Source: Salminus brasiliensis
Lineage: Eukaryota; Chordata; Actinopteri; Characiformes; Bryconidae
DNA: 64,000 nucleotides
NCBI RefSeq assembly: GCF_030463535.1
Contig: NC_132897.1
Coordinates: 1,632,589-1,696,588 of the forward strand
Reading direction: 5' to 3'
The notes under the pieces were generated by a model. The model ran no database searches, was not told the origin of the DNA, and worked only from the letters and a program-made list of their open reading frames with translations. Both the position numbers and the translations under genes were made by a program. This document shows, piece by piece, positions 49,601-64,000 of the stretch; positions within the stretch are counted from its first letter, which is position 1; the number at the start of each line of letters is the position of its first letter.

Positions 49601-51415
49601 GTTTACCACCACCCCATTCACAATGAGGTTATAAGGGGTGTCGCAGCAAGACATGCTTTTTATATGGGACGCAATCCTCCTAGGGAAAGACCCGTCCTCA
49701 CTACTGATATTCAGTACCAAGTAGGGTCAGTGCTGCAGTGTCTTTTGTATTTACTGTATTGGTGATTTGATAATGGTAGGCACATCATAATGTCATTTTT
49801 TAACACTATACTTTTGTATGGCTGAAACTTAAAGCCTATTGACTTCTGATTGAATTTTACTAATAAATAAATACATAAAGAGTAGAACTGCTTGCAAGTA
49901 GTGTGTTTGTTGGGGTACACCGGCTAAACAGGAGCATCCAATTACCCCAAAAACATGCACCAGGCCTGACTACAACTCAAGCCCATGTCCTGAATGAACA
50001 AGCAGCCAAACGGCACAAAATACCACCCTTTTCCAGGCAGGAATTACCTTTACATTTTATAAAGCATTACAACATCTTGGATTTCGGGTGGCAGGCTGCT
50101 GGTACGAGTACTACTGAGATTATAAATACATTAGAAGTCTACCTGGAAACCTCTCAAATACACCCACAGGGGTGAAATATTAATGGTTTGGGCTGAGAAA
50201 ACCTTTCTAAGTCCAACTGGAGTGAGAAAGACACTCAATGATCCTTACAGAGCTCCTGAAATACCAAGGATAGAAAAATACTGGGATAAGCTACACTCCA
50301 ATATAACAAGCTCTACACCTCTAATAATCTAAATAATTAACCCCTTCATTTAGACACTTTAGTTAGCCTGGGGAGGAAGATCAGCTTATTAAAAATATAT
50401 TTATTAAATATATTATACTTCACAGGCTCCTTAGAACCCCATTGGTTTTGGACTCTTGCAGAAACGCCCTCTAGCGTCTGACTGGCGGAACTGCAACTCC
50501 CACTTACTATAAACTGTGACACCATTTTTTTTTAACACCCAAAGTATGGCGATACTAAAGAGGTATCGATTATTATCCCTCCCCTAAATATCTTCAGACT
50601 CAGAAAGAGAAGAGGGCACTTTCCCCTCTTTATCTGGGGGAAATACACAGCCTGCTTCAGGCCTTCTCTACAGCAGCTCCACCAGCCAGCCACCAACTAC
50701 CTTAACACCTCACATCTGACCTTATTTATTTAATAGCCCCTTAAATAGTATCTATAAGTACTCAAATTAATAAAATATTAAAATATGACTTCTTAGCTTA
50801 CTTTTACCAGCTTTAAAGTTAAGTTTAAAGACGTTTGCATTAAGATTAGTTAGTTTTTGGTATTTATTATATATTTTTTAAACTTTAACTAAATGTTGTG
50901 AGAGGTAATGTGATGTTTAAGTGGATTAGGCTGGAGGTTTCTAGCTAAATTATCTAAATCCACACAAAGGAGCCCCCAATTTCAGTCTCCCTAACAGCGT
51001 GCAACGTGTTATCGTTAACCTACATACGACTTTTAACCCAATATTCAGCACAAACAAAGCCTAAACGGCTTGTAACAGCCCTGTAACTATATTCACACTT
51101 GTATTAAGCCACAAAACAATCCCAAAAACACGTATTTCTGTATTTTTAGCCACCACCGTATGCACAATCGGCACGTTAGCCGGCTAGCGTTAGCTAGCAA
51201 CCTCAGCAAACCGCCAACCTCCGGGTCGGCCGGCACAAACGGCGGGATTTCAGCTAATTACCCCAACCAAAACTTCTCCAAACCTGCCTATTTTACATCG
51301 AGAGACACTCATCTATTTTTTTAAATCGCATTCCAGACTCGGGCGTATCTTTAAAAGGAGAAAACATCGTGTAAACGTCTGTATTCCGACTCTACTCACT
51401 TGTAGCCGACGCCAT
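37276..51415 (-). CDS. ewsr1: EWS RNA-binding protein 1 (FET family), complete, 16 coding exons
   Basis: Nuclear RNA-binding protein acting in transcription and splicing. Exons in transcript order: 51400-51415, 49117-49153, 48363-48417, 47931-48069, 47388-47577, 46913-47139, 46623-46791, 41412-41449, 40971-41000, 40635-40747, 39834-39963, 39576-39683, 39315-39447, 39119-39204, 37862-38084, 37276-37312. Phases agree at every junction and sum to 1731 nt, giving 576 aa (human EWSR1 is 656). Domains: Tyr/Gln/Ser/Gly low-complexity region 1-240; RGG1 about 250-295; RRM about 312-393, with IYITGL (313-318) and [11 protein letters not shown] (357-367); RGG2 to 450; RanBP2-type zinc finger with Cys459, 464, 475, 478; RGG3 490-565; PY-type nuclear signal ending [12 protein letters not shown] and TAF15 are the alternatives; the gas2l1-rhbdd3 neighbours favour EWSR1. 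Whether it is the a or b teleost copy is not decided. Confidence 0.95.
37380..37690 (-). mobile_element. Diverged Tc1/mariner-like element in the last ewsr1 intron
   Basis: Segments such as GGGCTATAAAGCCCCCAGCA, CTAATGCAATCAAACCCTCACAGC and a CTTCATTTCAGAGGAAC-like block follow the order of the dispersed family, but with heavy divergence. Termini not seen. Confidence 0.45.
43541..43629. repeat. TA microsatellite
   Basis: An uninterrupted (TA)n run of nearly 90 bases inside the ewsr1 intron. It yields spurious Ile-Tyr frames. Confidence 0.95.
44012..44686 (-). CDS. cldn23l: Claudin-23-like tight-junction protein, intronless
   Basis: A 224-residue four-pass membrane protein of the claudin family, which seals or makes selective the paracellular space. 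Helices lie at about 7-27, 83-103, 113-133 and 152-176. The first extracellular loop holds the claudin signature: Trp30, Gly-Ile-Trp at 48-50, Cys53 and Cys64, plus a possible N-glycosylation site at Asn35. The start [20 protein letters not shown] closely parallels the N terminus of claudin-23 as I recall it, with APHWR and LGVRCW also shared. ATG at 44686 has a good Kozak context (CCACCATGC) and fits the family start; an upstream in-frame ATG at 44794 adds 36 residues unlike any claudin. The C terminus ends QEDKM, without the usual claudin Tyr-Val PDZ-binding tail. The gene lies wholly inside an ewsr1 intron on the same strand and is a single exon. The symbol is assigned by resemblance only. 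Confidence 0.88.
   Translation of the reverse strand: MRSPGVVVFGLVLTPCGWLLDLTSMVAPHWRTVHNITGEDPNLILCQGIWHTCSYYGSLSGVVCDGEDEEYFDHRVIETAQRMMVASLVMAVVGLAVATLGVRCWTVRPRWTSVCLGGFVIVCSGLLAIVPVAWYAHLLTDITSPSSEIRLGICIFLGYLGGIMEVLGGFLLFVATWLYGHKGLETGPSPQGEMPWHLWRITLSGVSGGIGNGPNFRDSQEDKM
46157..46321. mobile_element. hAT-like MITE, 165 bp, with 8-bp target duplication
   Basis: Flanked on both sides by CCCTGGAG (46149-46156 and 46322-46329), an 8-bp target duplication typical of hAT elements. Termini are inverted with three mismatches: CAGGCGCGGACAA at the left and the complement of CAGGGGTGGGCAA at the right. No coding capacity. It sits in the large ewsr1 intron. Confidence 0.85.
48066..48071 (-). promoter_or_regulatory. 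Tandem NAGNAG splice acceptor of ewsr1 exon 4
   Basis: On the minus strand the acceptor reads TTTACAGCAGGGA, so splicing at the first or second AG would include or omit one Gln codon in the low-complexity domain. The first AG is used in the model given. Confidence 0.6.
49154..51399 (-). other. First ewsr1 intron (2.2 kb)
   Basis: GTGAGT donor at 51399 and TTTTTGCAG acceptor before 49153. No repeat family or second gene is convincingly visible. The 90-residue plus frame at 49903-50175 shows no domain. Confidence 0.7.
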
Positions 51416-52058
51416 CGCTCCCTCGTTCTGCGGCTTGGTCAACCTGCGCATGCGCCCTTCGCTGCCGCTTAAGATATACCGGCGTACCAACACGGGCGCG
51501 TTAACAGAAGAAGAGAGGAGGGGGGGGGGGCAAGAAAAACACAGCTAAAATAGGGGTGTGTATATATTTTTTCAACACGTTGGTATAATTTACAGTGTTT
51601 TTATATTGTTATTTTACTGAATGAGTTGAATCTGTTTATTTTTCCTCACAGAAATGTGGATTTTTATTGTGATCGAGAATGGTCTCGTCCAACCGGAAAC
51701 CGGTCGTGTCAAAATGTAGTGAGGGTTAAATGCTGCTTCGGGAAACGTTTCCGGTCTGTGGATGTCATTTAAAATTAAAAATAAAAACAACGTAGATTTT
51801 GTTGAAAAGGGAAAAGATGTGTTTTGTAATGTTTTAGGTTTATTTTTCTTTACGTTTTTAGCGCTCATTCATCGCGTGTGCGGCTCTGAGCGTCTACGCG
51901 CGCGCGGGGCTGCAGGTAAACGGAGAGGCAGGGACTCCTCCAGTCTGCAGACTCAGATCTTCTGCCTCCAGTTTTAGATCAGTCAGGGACTGGAGATGAG
52001 CCAACACGCAGCCCGGGGTTGCGAGCAGTGAGTCAGATGATCAGGCTGCTGGTTTGCA
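51416..52058. promoter_or_regulatory. Divergent ewsr1/rhbdd3 promoter region
   Basis: The two start codons lie 643 bp apart, head to head. CpG-rich patches flank both genes (51411-51515 and 51870-51915). The ewsr1 side contains TGCGCATGCGC (51445-51455), a strong match to the NRF1 palindrome common in CpG-island promoters. No TATA box is evident near either start. The same divergent arrangement exists in human. Confidence 0.7.
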
Positions 52059-57209
<5,151 letters not shown>

Positions 57210-57340
57210 CTCAGGAATGCGCCGAGGTTAATCTGAGGGACTGCTGCTACAGGGAACTGTAATATAAAGGGAAATGGCATTACCTGGGAGTCTGTTGACA
57301 GCTGAAGGGGCATTCTACTGTATTGTCAAAATTCCTGCTT

Positions 57341-57346
57341 AATAAA
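57341..57346 (+). promoter_or_regulatory. Polyadenylation signal of rhbdd3
   Basis: AATAAA 131 bases after the stop codon. The 460-bp dispersed repeat copy B starts 13 bases downstream, so the cleavage site probably falls at or in that repeat. Confidence 0.7.
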
Positions 57347-57358
57347 ACAGTCCTTCCG

Positions 57359-57833
57359 AGAGGGGGTTTGGGGGTTTCGGTGGGTTTGGTGTGAAACGCT
57401 CGGTTCTAGATAACCTCCCCCAGTCAGAACACAGTGTTCTACAGTGGAGGTGAAGGGAAGCAGACGTCTGAAGCTCTAATAATAAAAGCTCCTCACAGAA
57501 AGTTCTTCACCTAATGGTGATGAAGACGCTGCCTGATGCCTGAGACACGGTTCTACCAGAGTTCTGAGAAGAGCTCGGCTCTAGAACCTGCTTTTAGAAT
57601 CAGATCATTAAAATGGTGGAGGGATACATGCTGCAGGGTGTAGTGCGGCTACAGAAAGTAGTCCCTAAAGAGAACTGCATTAGTGGAGATTCTCTATTCA
57701 CTATTTTACCATCATCATCATCATCATCATCATCATTCCTTATAAAACTCAGAAGACTCGTGTTGTAGCTTCACTGGTGGGTTTGGATAGGAAATAAATT
57801 ATGGGCTGTATCTGTGTTGTAGTCATGGCAACA
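57359..57833 (-). repeat. 460-bp dispersed repeat, copy B
   Basis: Inverted relative to copy A at 13587-14048, with few differences and a shared trinucleotide run ((ATC)n near 57711). See copy A. Confidence 0.8.
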
Positions 57834-58194
57834 GATGTCTGCTTCCATTCACCATCACTGTAAAGACATTAGAGTGTTCACTGAACCGTTTCTCACCAGA
57901 CTAAGATTAAGGTATCTCTATAAGGGTATAAATAAAATAATGTAACAAGAATGTGTTATTTATTATAGTTATGGGGTTTGGCTACAGCACTAATGAAGGA
58001 GGACTGGATGCACTGGCTGTGTGTATGTACTGTATACTGGGGGGAGGTTCAGGTGCTTACTGCTGCTTCCAGCTCCAGAGTCATGCTGCTATAGTGTCAT
58101 TTATTCTGCATCTTAATAAATTATAAATTATACAACAAAGTTCATTCCGACCACACAATCTGATTGGTTAAACATATTATGCTGGCATGTTTTA

Positions 58195-58654
58195 CAATAT
58201 AAGGACAAAAGTATTGGGACACCTGCTGAGTTATTGAGTTTATCCTGCTTCTGTTGGAGGAACTGTCTCTACTGTCCAGGGTTAGAGATTGAGCATTAGT
58301 GAGGTCAGGATGTTGTCGGGATGATCCCCAACTCATCCCACTCAAAAGTACTGGATGGAGCTCCACCACCATCATTCCAGAGAACACAGCTCTTCCACTG
58401 CTCCACAGCTCCTCAATACTGGGGGACTTTATACCCCTCTAGCCCACGCCTGGCATTAGGCAGCATGGAGCCAATAGGGTCATAATGTTGATCTGCTCCA
58501 GAGAGTCCTATTCTATTGGCAGTACTTCTTCTCTACAAGGACTAGACAAGCTGTGTGTGTGCTTTTGCACATCTGTGTCAGCAGTGGTGGCGACTTAATG
58601 TAGCTGAATGTATTCATTAGAAGGGGTGTCCATAAATATTTAGATGTGTATTGT
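58195..58654 (+). mobile_element. Non-autonomous Tc1/mariner-like element
   Basis: Left terminus TAAGGACAAAAGTATTGGGA. The right end GGTGTCCATAAATATTTAGA is partly decayed. An internal deletion of about 60 bp lies near 58285. Confidence 0.8.
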
Positions 58655-58680
58655 ATATGTAGTGCTACAGACCATGGACA

Positions 58681-58735
58681 TCAAACAGCCAAAACATTAA
58701 AACCACCAGTTTGATATTGTGTGTAGGTCTATTAG
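58681..58735 (+). mobile_element. Tc1-like end fragment, CATAACATTAAAACC family
   Basis: Only the left terminus (ACAGCCAAAACATTAAAACC) and about 30 further bases are present. Confidence 0.6.
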
Positions 58736-59750
58736 TGTATCTACAAGAATTTCTACTGGTAAAAAAAAAAGATAATTCCAGATATCTACAGTATAATTGT
58801 AGTTAGACCAGATTAGATGTCATATCTCATTATTATTATTATTAGTATTCATAATAATAATAATAATAATAATAAAAATGAATGGCTAATATCAAAAACT
58901 ATATTTTACAGATATGGAATTGCACATGTTTTAGCTAGTGAAAATTACACTAGCGATTTCTTGAATTAGAATTACAGTATAAAGATCTGGAATTACAATT
59001 TATACTAATAACAGTGGTAATTGTTTATATCTGTAATTGCTTTACTAGTAAAAATGAAATTATGAGATTTCCTGTAAATCAATGTCAATAAAAAATGACA
59101 GTCAGAATCACTCTCAGCTCTGTAGTCCTGCCAAATGACAGTCAGAATGTCTGTATAGTAGATCTGAGATTATTGCCAGAAGATCTAAAATTGTGCTTTT
59201 TACAGAGTTTCTGCTGGTAGAGAGGGAGTCCTGACCGCCGCTCGCTGAAAACAGCAGCAGTTTAAAGAAGGATGGAGTTAAAAAAGAAGCACAAACAGCT
59301 TTTATTTAGTTTTAGTTTTATTTACAAACATGCACTGTCTGAAGAGCGAACCGTGGAGGCGGCGTTACAGGAGTACGCTTACAAAACACCGAAAACACCA
59401 ACCGCTAACCATCATCTTTAAATAATTAACAACTGTATTTATTATAGGAGAGACCAGATGATTCAGAAGACACACACACACACACTGTGTGTTAGCTTGG
59501 GTTGTTGAGTCAATTTTGTTTCTTATTTTTAACACTAAAATATGAATTAATTCATTCATTAATTAATCAATTAACTAACTAACTAACTGTCACATGACTG
59601 GTGGCATGTTCCCCTTCCTCGCCTTTACAGACTTAAACTGAGAAGCAGTTTTTAGCTGAAACTCATTAAACACTGTGTGAGATGTTTAGTCTGTGGCTCC
59701 GCCCCCTCAACCTGTTTACTGTTTATTCCCATCTGCAGGTTAGAGAACCC
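58736..59750. other. Spacer, nothing recognised
   Basis: AT-rich with an (AAT)n run near 58850 and a short CA run at 59471. No gene-like frame. Confidence 0.45.
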
Positions 59751-59751
59751 C

Positions 59752-59880
59752 CCTCTATCGCATGACATCCTAGCCTGAGAGGCTTTTGACAGTGGAGCGC
59801 TGAGCCCTTGCTGGGATTTGAACTGATGACCCCCTCACACTTGATGAGCAGCAGTTAGACCGTAGGGCCGGTCTAGAGCT
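59752..59880 (-). mobile_element. Diverged tRNA-derived SINE
   Basis: On the minus strand a box-A-like GGTCTAACTGCTGCTC and a box-B-like CAGTTCAAATCCCAGCAAGG occur at tRNA-like spacing, inside a repeat body. A true tRNA gene is unlikely because the acceptor stem does not pair. Confidence 0.5.
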
Positions 59881-60709
59881 ATGAAATGCCACTACATACA
59901 AACCCAGTTATGAGTAAATTCACATGCCCTTCTTTCTCAGACTCAGAAATGGACACGGCTTTACAGCTCTCTAGAGTGGAGTAACTGTCTAACTGCCTGC
60001 TTGATGAGTGACTCAGGAGAGTGTAAGTTCAAATCCCATCAACACCAACAACAAGACCAACAATAGCCATGAGTCTGATAATATCACCATGTGATGAGGG
60101 CAGGGCAACCCAACCCAGGGCCTGGGGTTATATACACAGACACTAACGAGGCACACCTGACAAGAGTTAACGAGAAGGCAGGGCTACAATGGAGAACAGC
60201 TGGAAGACTGATGAATAGGCGGAGCAAAGACAGAGACGACAAGCAGACAGAGGAGAAACACAGAGACAGACCAGGAAAGGGACAAAAGCGAGACGTTTTG
60301 ACTAAACTAAGTTATCAGAATTAACTCAAATGAACTCAGTTAATTTTATAATCAGTTTCTGCATCATTGTGAGTTGGCCTGACCTTTCCAGTGTGGATCT
60401 AAATGGACTATATATTTGACAGGGCGTCAATATAGCTGAATATGGAGGCTCCACATTCATTGTGGACCTACATTTTAACCATTACAGCAGGAGATCGGAT
60501 GACCTCTGATGTCTCATGTCTTTTTGTAGTCACCGTCGTGCCCAAATAAGGACTTTTGGGTGGAAGCTGTTCGTCTCTACTGATGTCTTAACTACATGTG
60601 GGCTCCTGATAAGCTTTGCTACTCTACTATACCAACACCAGCTACTCTAAGCTAAGATGTAGCCTAAAACTGTTAGAGCCTCCTTAACCACCACACTGGA
60701 CAGAGCTAA

Positions 60710-61262
60710 TACACAATATTGGGACAAAAGTATTGGGACACACCTCTTAATCACTGAATTAAGGTGTTTGATTCAGTCCCATTGACCCAAATCAAGCCCC
60801 TAGCCCTGCAGTCTGCCTTTCTTCTACACATCAGTAAAAGAACGGGAGGTTCTGAAGAGCTCACTGAACTCCAGTGTGGTTCTGTATGTAATAGGAAACA
60901 CCGCTGCACCAACAACAGCAACAAGTCAGCTGGTGAAATTTAGACCTTCCCTCCTAGATCTTCCTCCATCAGCTGTGAGTGGTGTTATTACTGAACAGTG
61001 GAAGAGTTTAGGAGGAACAGCTCACAGAGAGCAGCTCAGTGTCCACTGAGTGTCTGTCAGACAATGTAAAGGTACAGACCGGGGTCAGGGCCGAGTGCTG
61101 AGCCTTCAACGCCTGCAGAGCTCCAGACCTGCTGCTGGTAGAGCTTAGAGCAAGGGGGACTGGCTCCTTATCAATAATGCTATGGGTTTAGAATGGGACG
61201 GTTTAAAAGCTTCTATAGATATAATGGGAAGGTGTCCCAATACTATTGACCATATAATGTAT
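60710..61262 (+). pseudogene. Deleted Tc1 transposon with transposase N-terminal remnant
   Basis: Termini are inverted: TACACAATATTGGGACAAAA with GTATTGGGACAC at the left, and GGTGTCCCAATACTATTGAC with CATATAATGTA at the right. The left interior (CATTGACCCAAATCAAGC, then CAGTCTGCCTTTCTTCTACA) matches the untranslated leader of a common fish Tc1 family as I recall it. About 60830-61020 corresponds to the first 60-70 codons of its DNA-binding transposase region, now with frameshifts and stops. The catalytic DDE part is missing. No functional product. Confidence 0.7.
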
Positions 61263-61448
61263 CAAAACTAAAATGATGTGGTAATATTTCACTATAAACA
61301 TCAGAACTTATCCAGACGCTAATGGAGAACTACAGAGCTGTGGTAGGAGGACCACAGGTCCCACACTGTAACATCACCTGTATAGAAACTTCACTGGAAT
61401 CAAAGGACATTTAGGTTCCTGCAACTGTTTTCTTTCAGTAACGAGATT

Positions 61449-61580
61449 TTATTGAAGATTTTGCGTGCTTGCATATGCTTTTGACCACTCCTCCCAGTTC
61501 CGATCCGCAGGTAATTGCACATTGTTCCCATTGAGGATGTCATTTTGAACTGTCTGTGGTTCGTTCCCACACATGAACAC
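61449..61580 (-). CDS. Candidate terminal exon of an unidentified gene
   Basis: After a TTGTGTTTCAG acceptor, a 43-codon open frame ends in TAA at 61449, overlapped by AATAAA (61448-61453). The peptide starts VFMCGNEPQTVQNDILNG and ends NWEEWSKAYASTQNLQ. The balanced composition, the clean acceptor and the immediate stop plus polyadenylation hexamer look like a genuine last exon. I do not recognise the protein. The direction makes it convergent with rhbdd3, the place human EMID1 occupies, but it has no collagen or EMI character. A chance frame remains possible. Confidence 0.45.
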   Translation of the reverse strand: MFMCGNEPQTVQNDILNGNNVQLPADRNWEEWSKAYASTQNLQ

Positions 61581-61732
61581 CTGAAACACAACTGTACGAC
61601 TACAAATAAAGCAACAACTTCTAAACTCTAAAAACTAAATAATCATTATAAATAGATACATACAGTACAGGTTACACAAGATGTAAAAAACGGCTTGATT
61701 TAGGTGGGAGGGGTTCACTGAAAACTACACTT

Positions 61733-61930
61733 AAAGGAGCAGTCTGGTGAAAAATCTAAAACACGACTGATCACTGTCTCTAGACGCAGTCGATCAGCCA
61801 AGACATGTCTGATATCGGATGTGTGCTTCTTTAGCTAACAACAGGAGGTGCTAGGCTAATGGTGCTAACGTGTACTGCATCTGGACGGTCACCAATCTCA
61901 TCTGGGTAGGTGAACACACCCCCTAAACTC
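61733..61930. mobile_element. Fragment related to the TTAA-flanked element
   Basis: Shares with 11811-12622 the segments CAGCCAAGACATGTCTGATA and GGTGCTAGGCTAATGG, and the ACCAATCTCATCTG segment. One TTAAAGGAGCAGT end is visible at 61731. Confidence 0.5.
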
Positions 61931-62204
61931 TGCATTTATTAACAACGCTTAGGATGGGCCATATTAAAGCATCTATGCTGAAGTTTGAAGGATATTACCA
62001 TCCATATTGTTTGTGTTTGTGGGCTAAAATAAGACTTTTTTATTTATTTCCATTTTTGATCACCCAACCAAGTACCCAAGTACTCTCCCCCCATCGCACC
62101 CGGCACAGTCCAGCCCCCCTCCAATGCAAGCCCAGTCCAGCTGCCGATGCAACCAGCTGCATCCCCGGCTCCGACGCACCAGCCTGCAGACGCTCATTGT
62201 GGAG

Positions 62205-62442
62205 AGAGAGTGAGAGAGCGCCATCTACCCACCCTGGAGAAAACAAAGCCAACTGCACCTCTCCAGGGTGGGTAGATGGCGCCAGCTACCCACCCTGGAG
62301 AGGTGCGGTTGGTGCCATCTACCCACCCTAGAGAGAGCTCTGGGCCTTGGCTGCTAATTGCTAGCAGCATGACCGGGACTCGAACCTGCGACCCTCTGAG
62401 ACCCTCATAGTGACAGCGCTTAGTCCGCTGGACCACTCAGAG
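62205..62442 (-). mobile_element. tRNA-derived SINE with a hairpin-forming tail
   Basis: On the minus strand the head reads GCTCTGAGTGGTCCAGCGGA then CTAAGCGC (box A), followed by GCAGGTTCGAGTCCCGGTCA (box B). The tail region contains the phrase CCATCTACCCACCCTGGAGA or variants three times directly and once inverted (62260-62283), giving a 22-bp stem with a 20-base loop at 62218-62283. Confidence 0.75.
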
Positions 62443-62459
62443 CTTTGATCTTTTTTGGG

Positions 62460-62800
62460 GGTGTGTTTACAAAGACAGGTTCTTCGGTGCAATGCCATAG
62501 AAGAACCACCGTTGGTTCCATAAGGAACCATAAGATGTTTAAATGTGGGTGTGAAGAACCTCTGAATGTAACCTGATGTAAAGGTTCCTTACTAACTTAA
62601 AAGGTTCTCACACACACAATCTGGTTCTTTATAGAACCAAAAGTGGTTCTTCTAAGACAAACCTTGGCTTTCACTCTTGCTGATTGGCCACGCTGTGTCA
62701 CATTCTCCAAGCAGCTGGATTCAAGACCTACGTTCTATGGCATCACTCGAGAACCTACAGAACCTTTTGAAGCACCTTTACATGATAAAAGTGTAGCGTA
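62460..62800. repeat. AGAACC/GGTTCT-rich dispersed repeat
   Basis: Carries AATGCCATAGAAGAACC near the left end and its inverse GTTCTATGGCAT near the right (62732), with many AGAACC and GGTTCT words between. Probably a short DNA element; similar words recur near 3280, 23970, 34500, 35700 and 56200. Confidence 0.55.
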
Positions 62801-62843
62801 AATATTGAACGTGTTTTTTTTTTGTTTTTTTTTACAGTAAATA

Positions 62844-63010
62844 CACAAAAGTTGGTGACAGTCTACGCCCAGTGTATGTTAGTGATGTTAGCCTAGCATC
62901 TTCCGTTCGAACTAAAGAAGCATCAGAGTCAGATATCAAACATGTCTTGGCTGATTGGCTGAATCTGGGGTCAGAGATCAATCATTTTCGTCTGATTTTT
63001 TACCGAACTG
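62844..63010 (+). mobile_element. Fragment related to the TTAA-flanked element
   Basis: Contains GGTGACAGTCTACGCCCAGT, GTTAGCCTAGCATCTTCCGT and ATCAAACATGTCTTGGCTGA, each found in 11811-12622. Confidence 0.6.
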
Positions 63011-63293
63011 TTCTCCGGGTTTCGTTTTTTTTTTTTTTTAGTCAACGCTGACCCCAGTGGTTGCTTAGGAATATGAAAGAAGGTGTCTTCGTCAACATAG
63101 TGCACTTAATGCTAGGGAGAATAACTAGGGTTGTAAGGGTTCCTTGTTCAAACGCTTGCTTGGATATGTGTTCTTCTCCTACCTACGACATTACTACCGT
63201 CTCTACAGAGGTCTGTGGAATATACAACAACTTCCTTCGCCATCGTGAGTACCAGCTTGTTTAGTCCCGTCCTCAAACTCATTACTTTAGCAG

Positions 63294-63533
63294 TTATTCA
63301 AGCACCAGTAGAGTTCCTGTAGATTTCATGGTTTGCCTCCTTCTTCTGTAGTTTGATATCGGTTCAGATGGGTTCTTTAGGTTCTCCTGGTCATATTCTT
63401 TTGGTTGTGTAAAGACGTGAGCGAATGGACTTGCAGACGTCTGCGCTTCGAGCTTGTAGAACCGATTCCCAGCCGAGGAGAACAGGATCGTCTGCAGCAC
63501 CAGTGGATCTTCCCTGAGGTTCCTCCCTCTTTC
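63294..63533 (-). other. Candidate coding exon, unidentified
   Basis: An open frame with codon use that looks protein-like in its first half: NLREDPLVLQTILFSSAG, then NRFYKLEAQTSASPFAHVF. It ends in TAA at 63294-63296. A possible acceptor is AACCGCAG near 63533. It may belong to the same minus-strand gene as 61449-61580, but no clear donor is seen, so it could instead be a separate terminal exon or a chance frame. Confidence 0.3.
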
Positions 63534-63694
63534 TTGGTTCTGCGGTTTGTTCCAGAGTAAGCGAGACGGACGGGTGGAGGGGTGGAGCTATAGGACGTGT
63601 GTTAAAGGGACTTTAAAGAGAGCGGTGTTTGCCAGTCAAAGCTGGAACGAGGGTCTTCCTCACTTGTGGGCTTCAGGAGCTACTCCCCCAGGAC

Positions 63695-63823
63695 TTTATC
63701 CGCAGCGGGGAGGGACGGAGGCTTGGCCCGGAGCGGCAGGGACCCGGCCCGCTTGTTGCGGTAAAACTCGGCCGTCGCTGTGCCAAATCCACCATCACCT
63801 GATCCCAGGTCAGGTTCTGAGGG
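63695..63823 (-). other. Candidate coding exon, unidentified
   Basis: After a TTTTCACCCTCAG acceptor (exon start near 63818) a frame with strongly G/C-ending codons reads GGFGTATAEFYRNKRAG, then LPLRAKPPSLPAADKVLGE, then a stop. Third-position bias suggests coding. No family recognised. Confidence 0.3.
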
Positions 63824-63897
63824 TGAAAACACACAGAGAGAGAGAGATAGGCAAAACTACTGCGGGTGTACCACAATAAAATACAGCTGTTCTATAA

Positions 63898-64000
63898 GCG
63901 TCCAAAAGTATGTGGACACCTGCTCCTTATATACAGCATTTCTTCTGAAATCAAGGGTATTAACCAGGAGTTTGTTAACGCTCCCTTTCCTGCAGTAACA
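63898..64000 (+). mobile_element. Non-autonomous Tc1/mariner-like element, cut by window end
   Basis: Begins GTCCAAAAGTATGTGGACAC and continues with CTTCTGAAATCAAGGGTATT, the left-terminal order of the family. Confidence 0.65.

Noticed and set aside
37276-51415. Assignment of the FET gene to fus or taf15
   Set aside because: Domain order is common to all three, but the MAS-type start, the RRM-RGG2 junction and the gas2l1 and rhbdd3 neighbours fit EWSR1 best.
60710-61262. Intact transposase
   Set aside because: Only about 550 bp remain, the DDE region is absent and the N-terminal segment has stops and frameshifts.

Overview
This window is vertebrate nuclear DNA, almost certainly from a teleost fish (an ostariophysan such as a characin or catfish is my guess). 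The grounds are intron-containing genes with GT-AG splice sites, abundant CA/TG microsatellites and minisatellites, many Tc1/mariner-type DNA transposons, hAT-like and tRNA-derived SINE fragments, and a gene order matching human 22q12: GAS2L1, EWSR1, RHBDD3. It is not microbial: there are no operons, CRISPR arrays or prophage genes.

Layout. 1-25.6 kb holds no exon I can recognise. It is packed with satellites (CT-rich at 1-785, 47-bp units at 1.65-2.73 kb, 30-bp units at 4.1-5.0 kb, ~360-bp AACGTC-rich units at 5.4-6.8 kb, GTTGCTA units, ACTGAA-type arrays) and transposon remnants, and is probably a very long gas2l1 intron or 3' flank. 25.65-26.35 kb is the CH-domain coding exon of gas2l1 (minus strand). 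Behind it lie a 39-bp minisatellite (26.5-27.85 kb) and a CpG-rich block (28.4-28.7 kb) that may be its first exon and promoter. 28.9-36.9 kb is intergenic and AT-rich, with an alternating inverted-repeat array. 37.28-51.42 kb is a complete ewsr1 gene (minus strand, 16 coding exons, 576 aa reconstructed), with an intronless claudin-23-like gene nested in its largest intron on the same strand. 51.42-52.06 kb is a compact head-to-head promoter region. 52.06-57.21 kb is a complete rhbdd3 gene (plus strand, 5 exons, 368 aa). 57.4-64 kb is repeats plus possible exons of an unidentified minus-strand gene convergent with rhbdd3.

The genes do not form a pathway: a cytoskeletal linker, a nuclear RNA-binding protein, a tight-junction protein and an ER rhomboid-like protein. 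What unites them is conserved synteny. The observations most worth following up are: fish Rhbdd3 appears to keep the Ser and His positions of the rhomboid catalytic dyad, which I recall as missing in mammals; the nested claudin; two transposons sitting within 30 bp of rhbdd3 splice acceptors; and the unassigned gene near the right edge.
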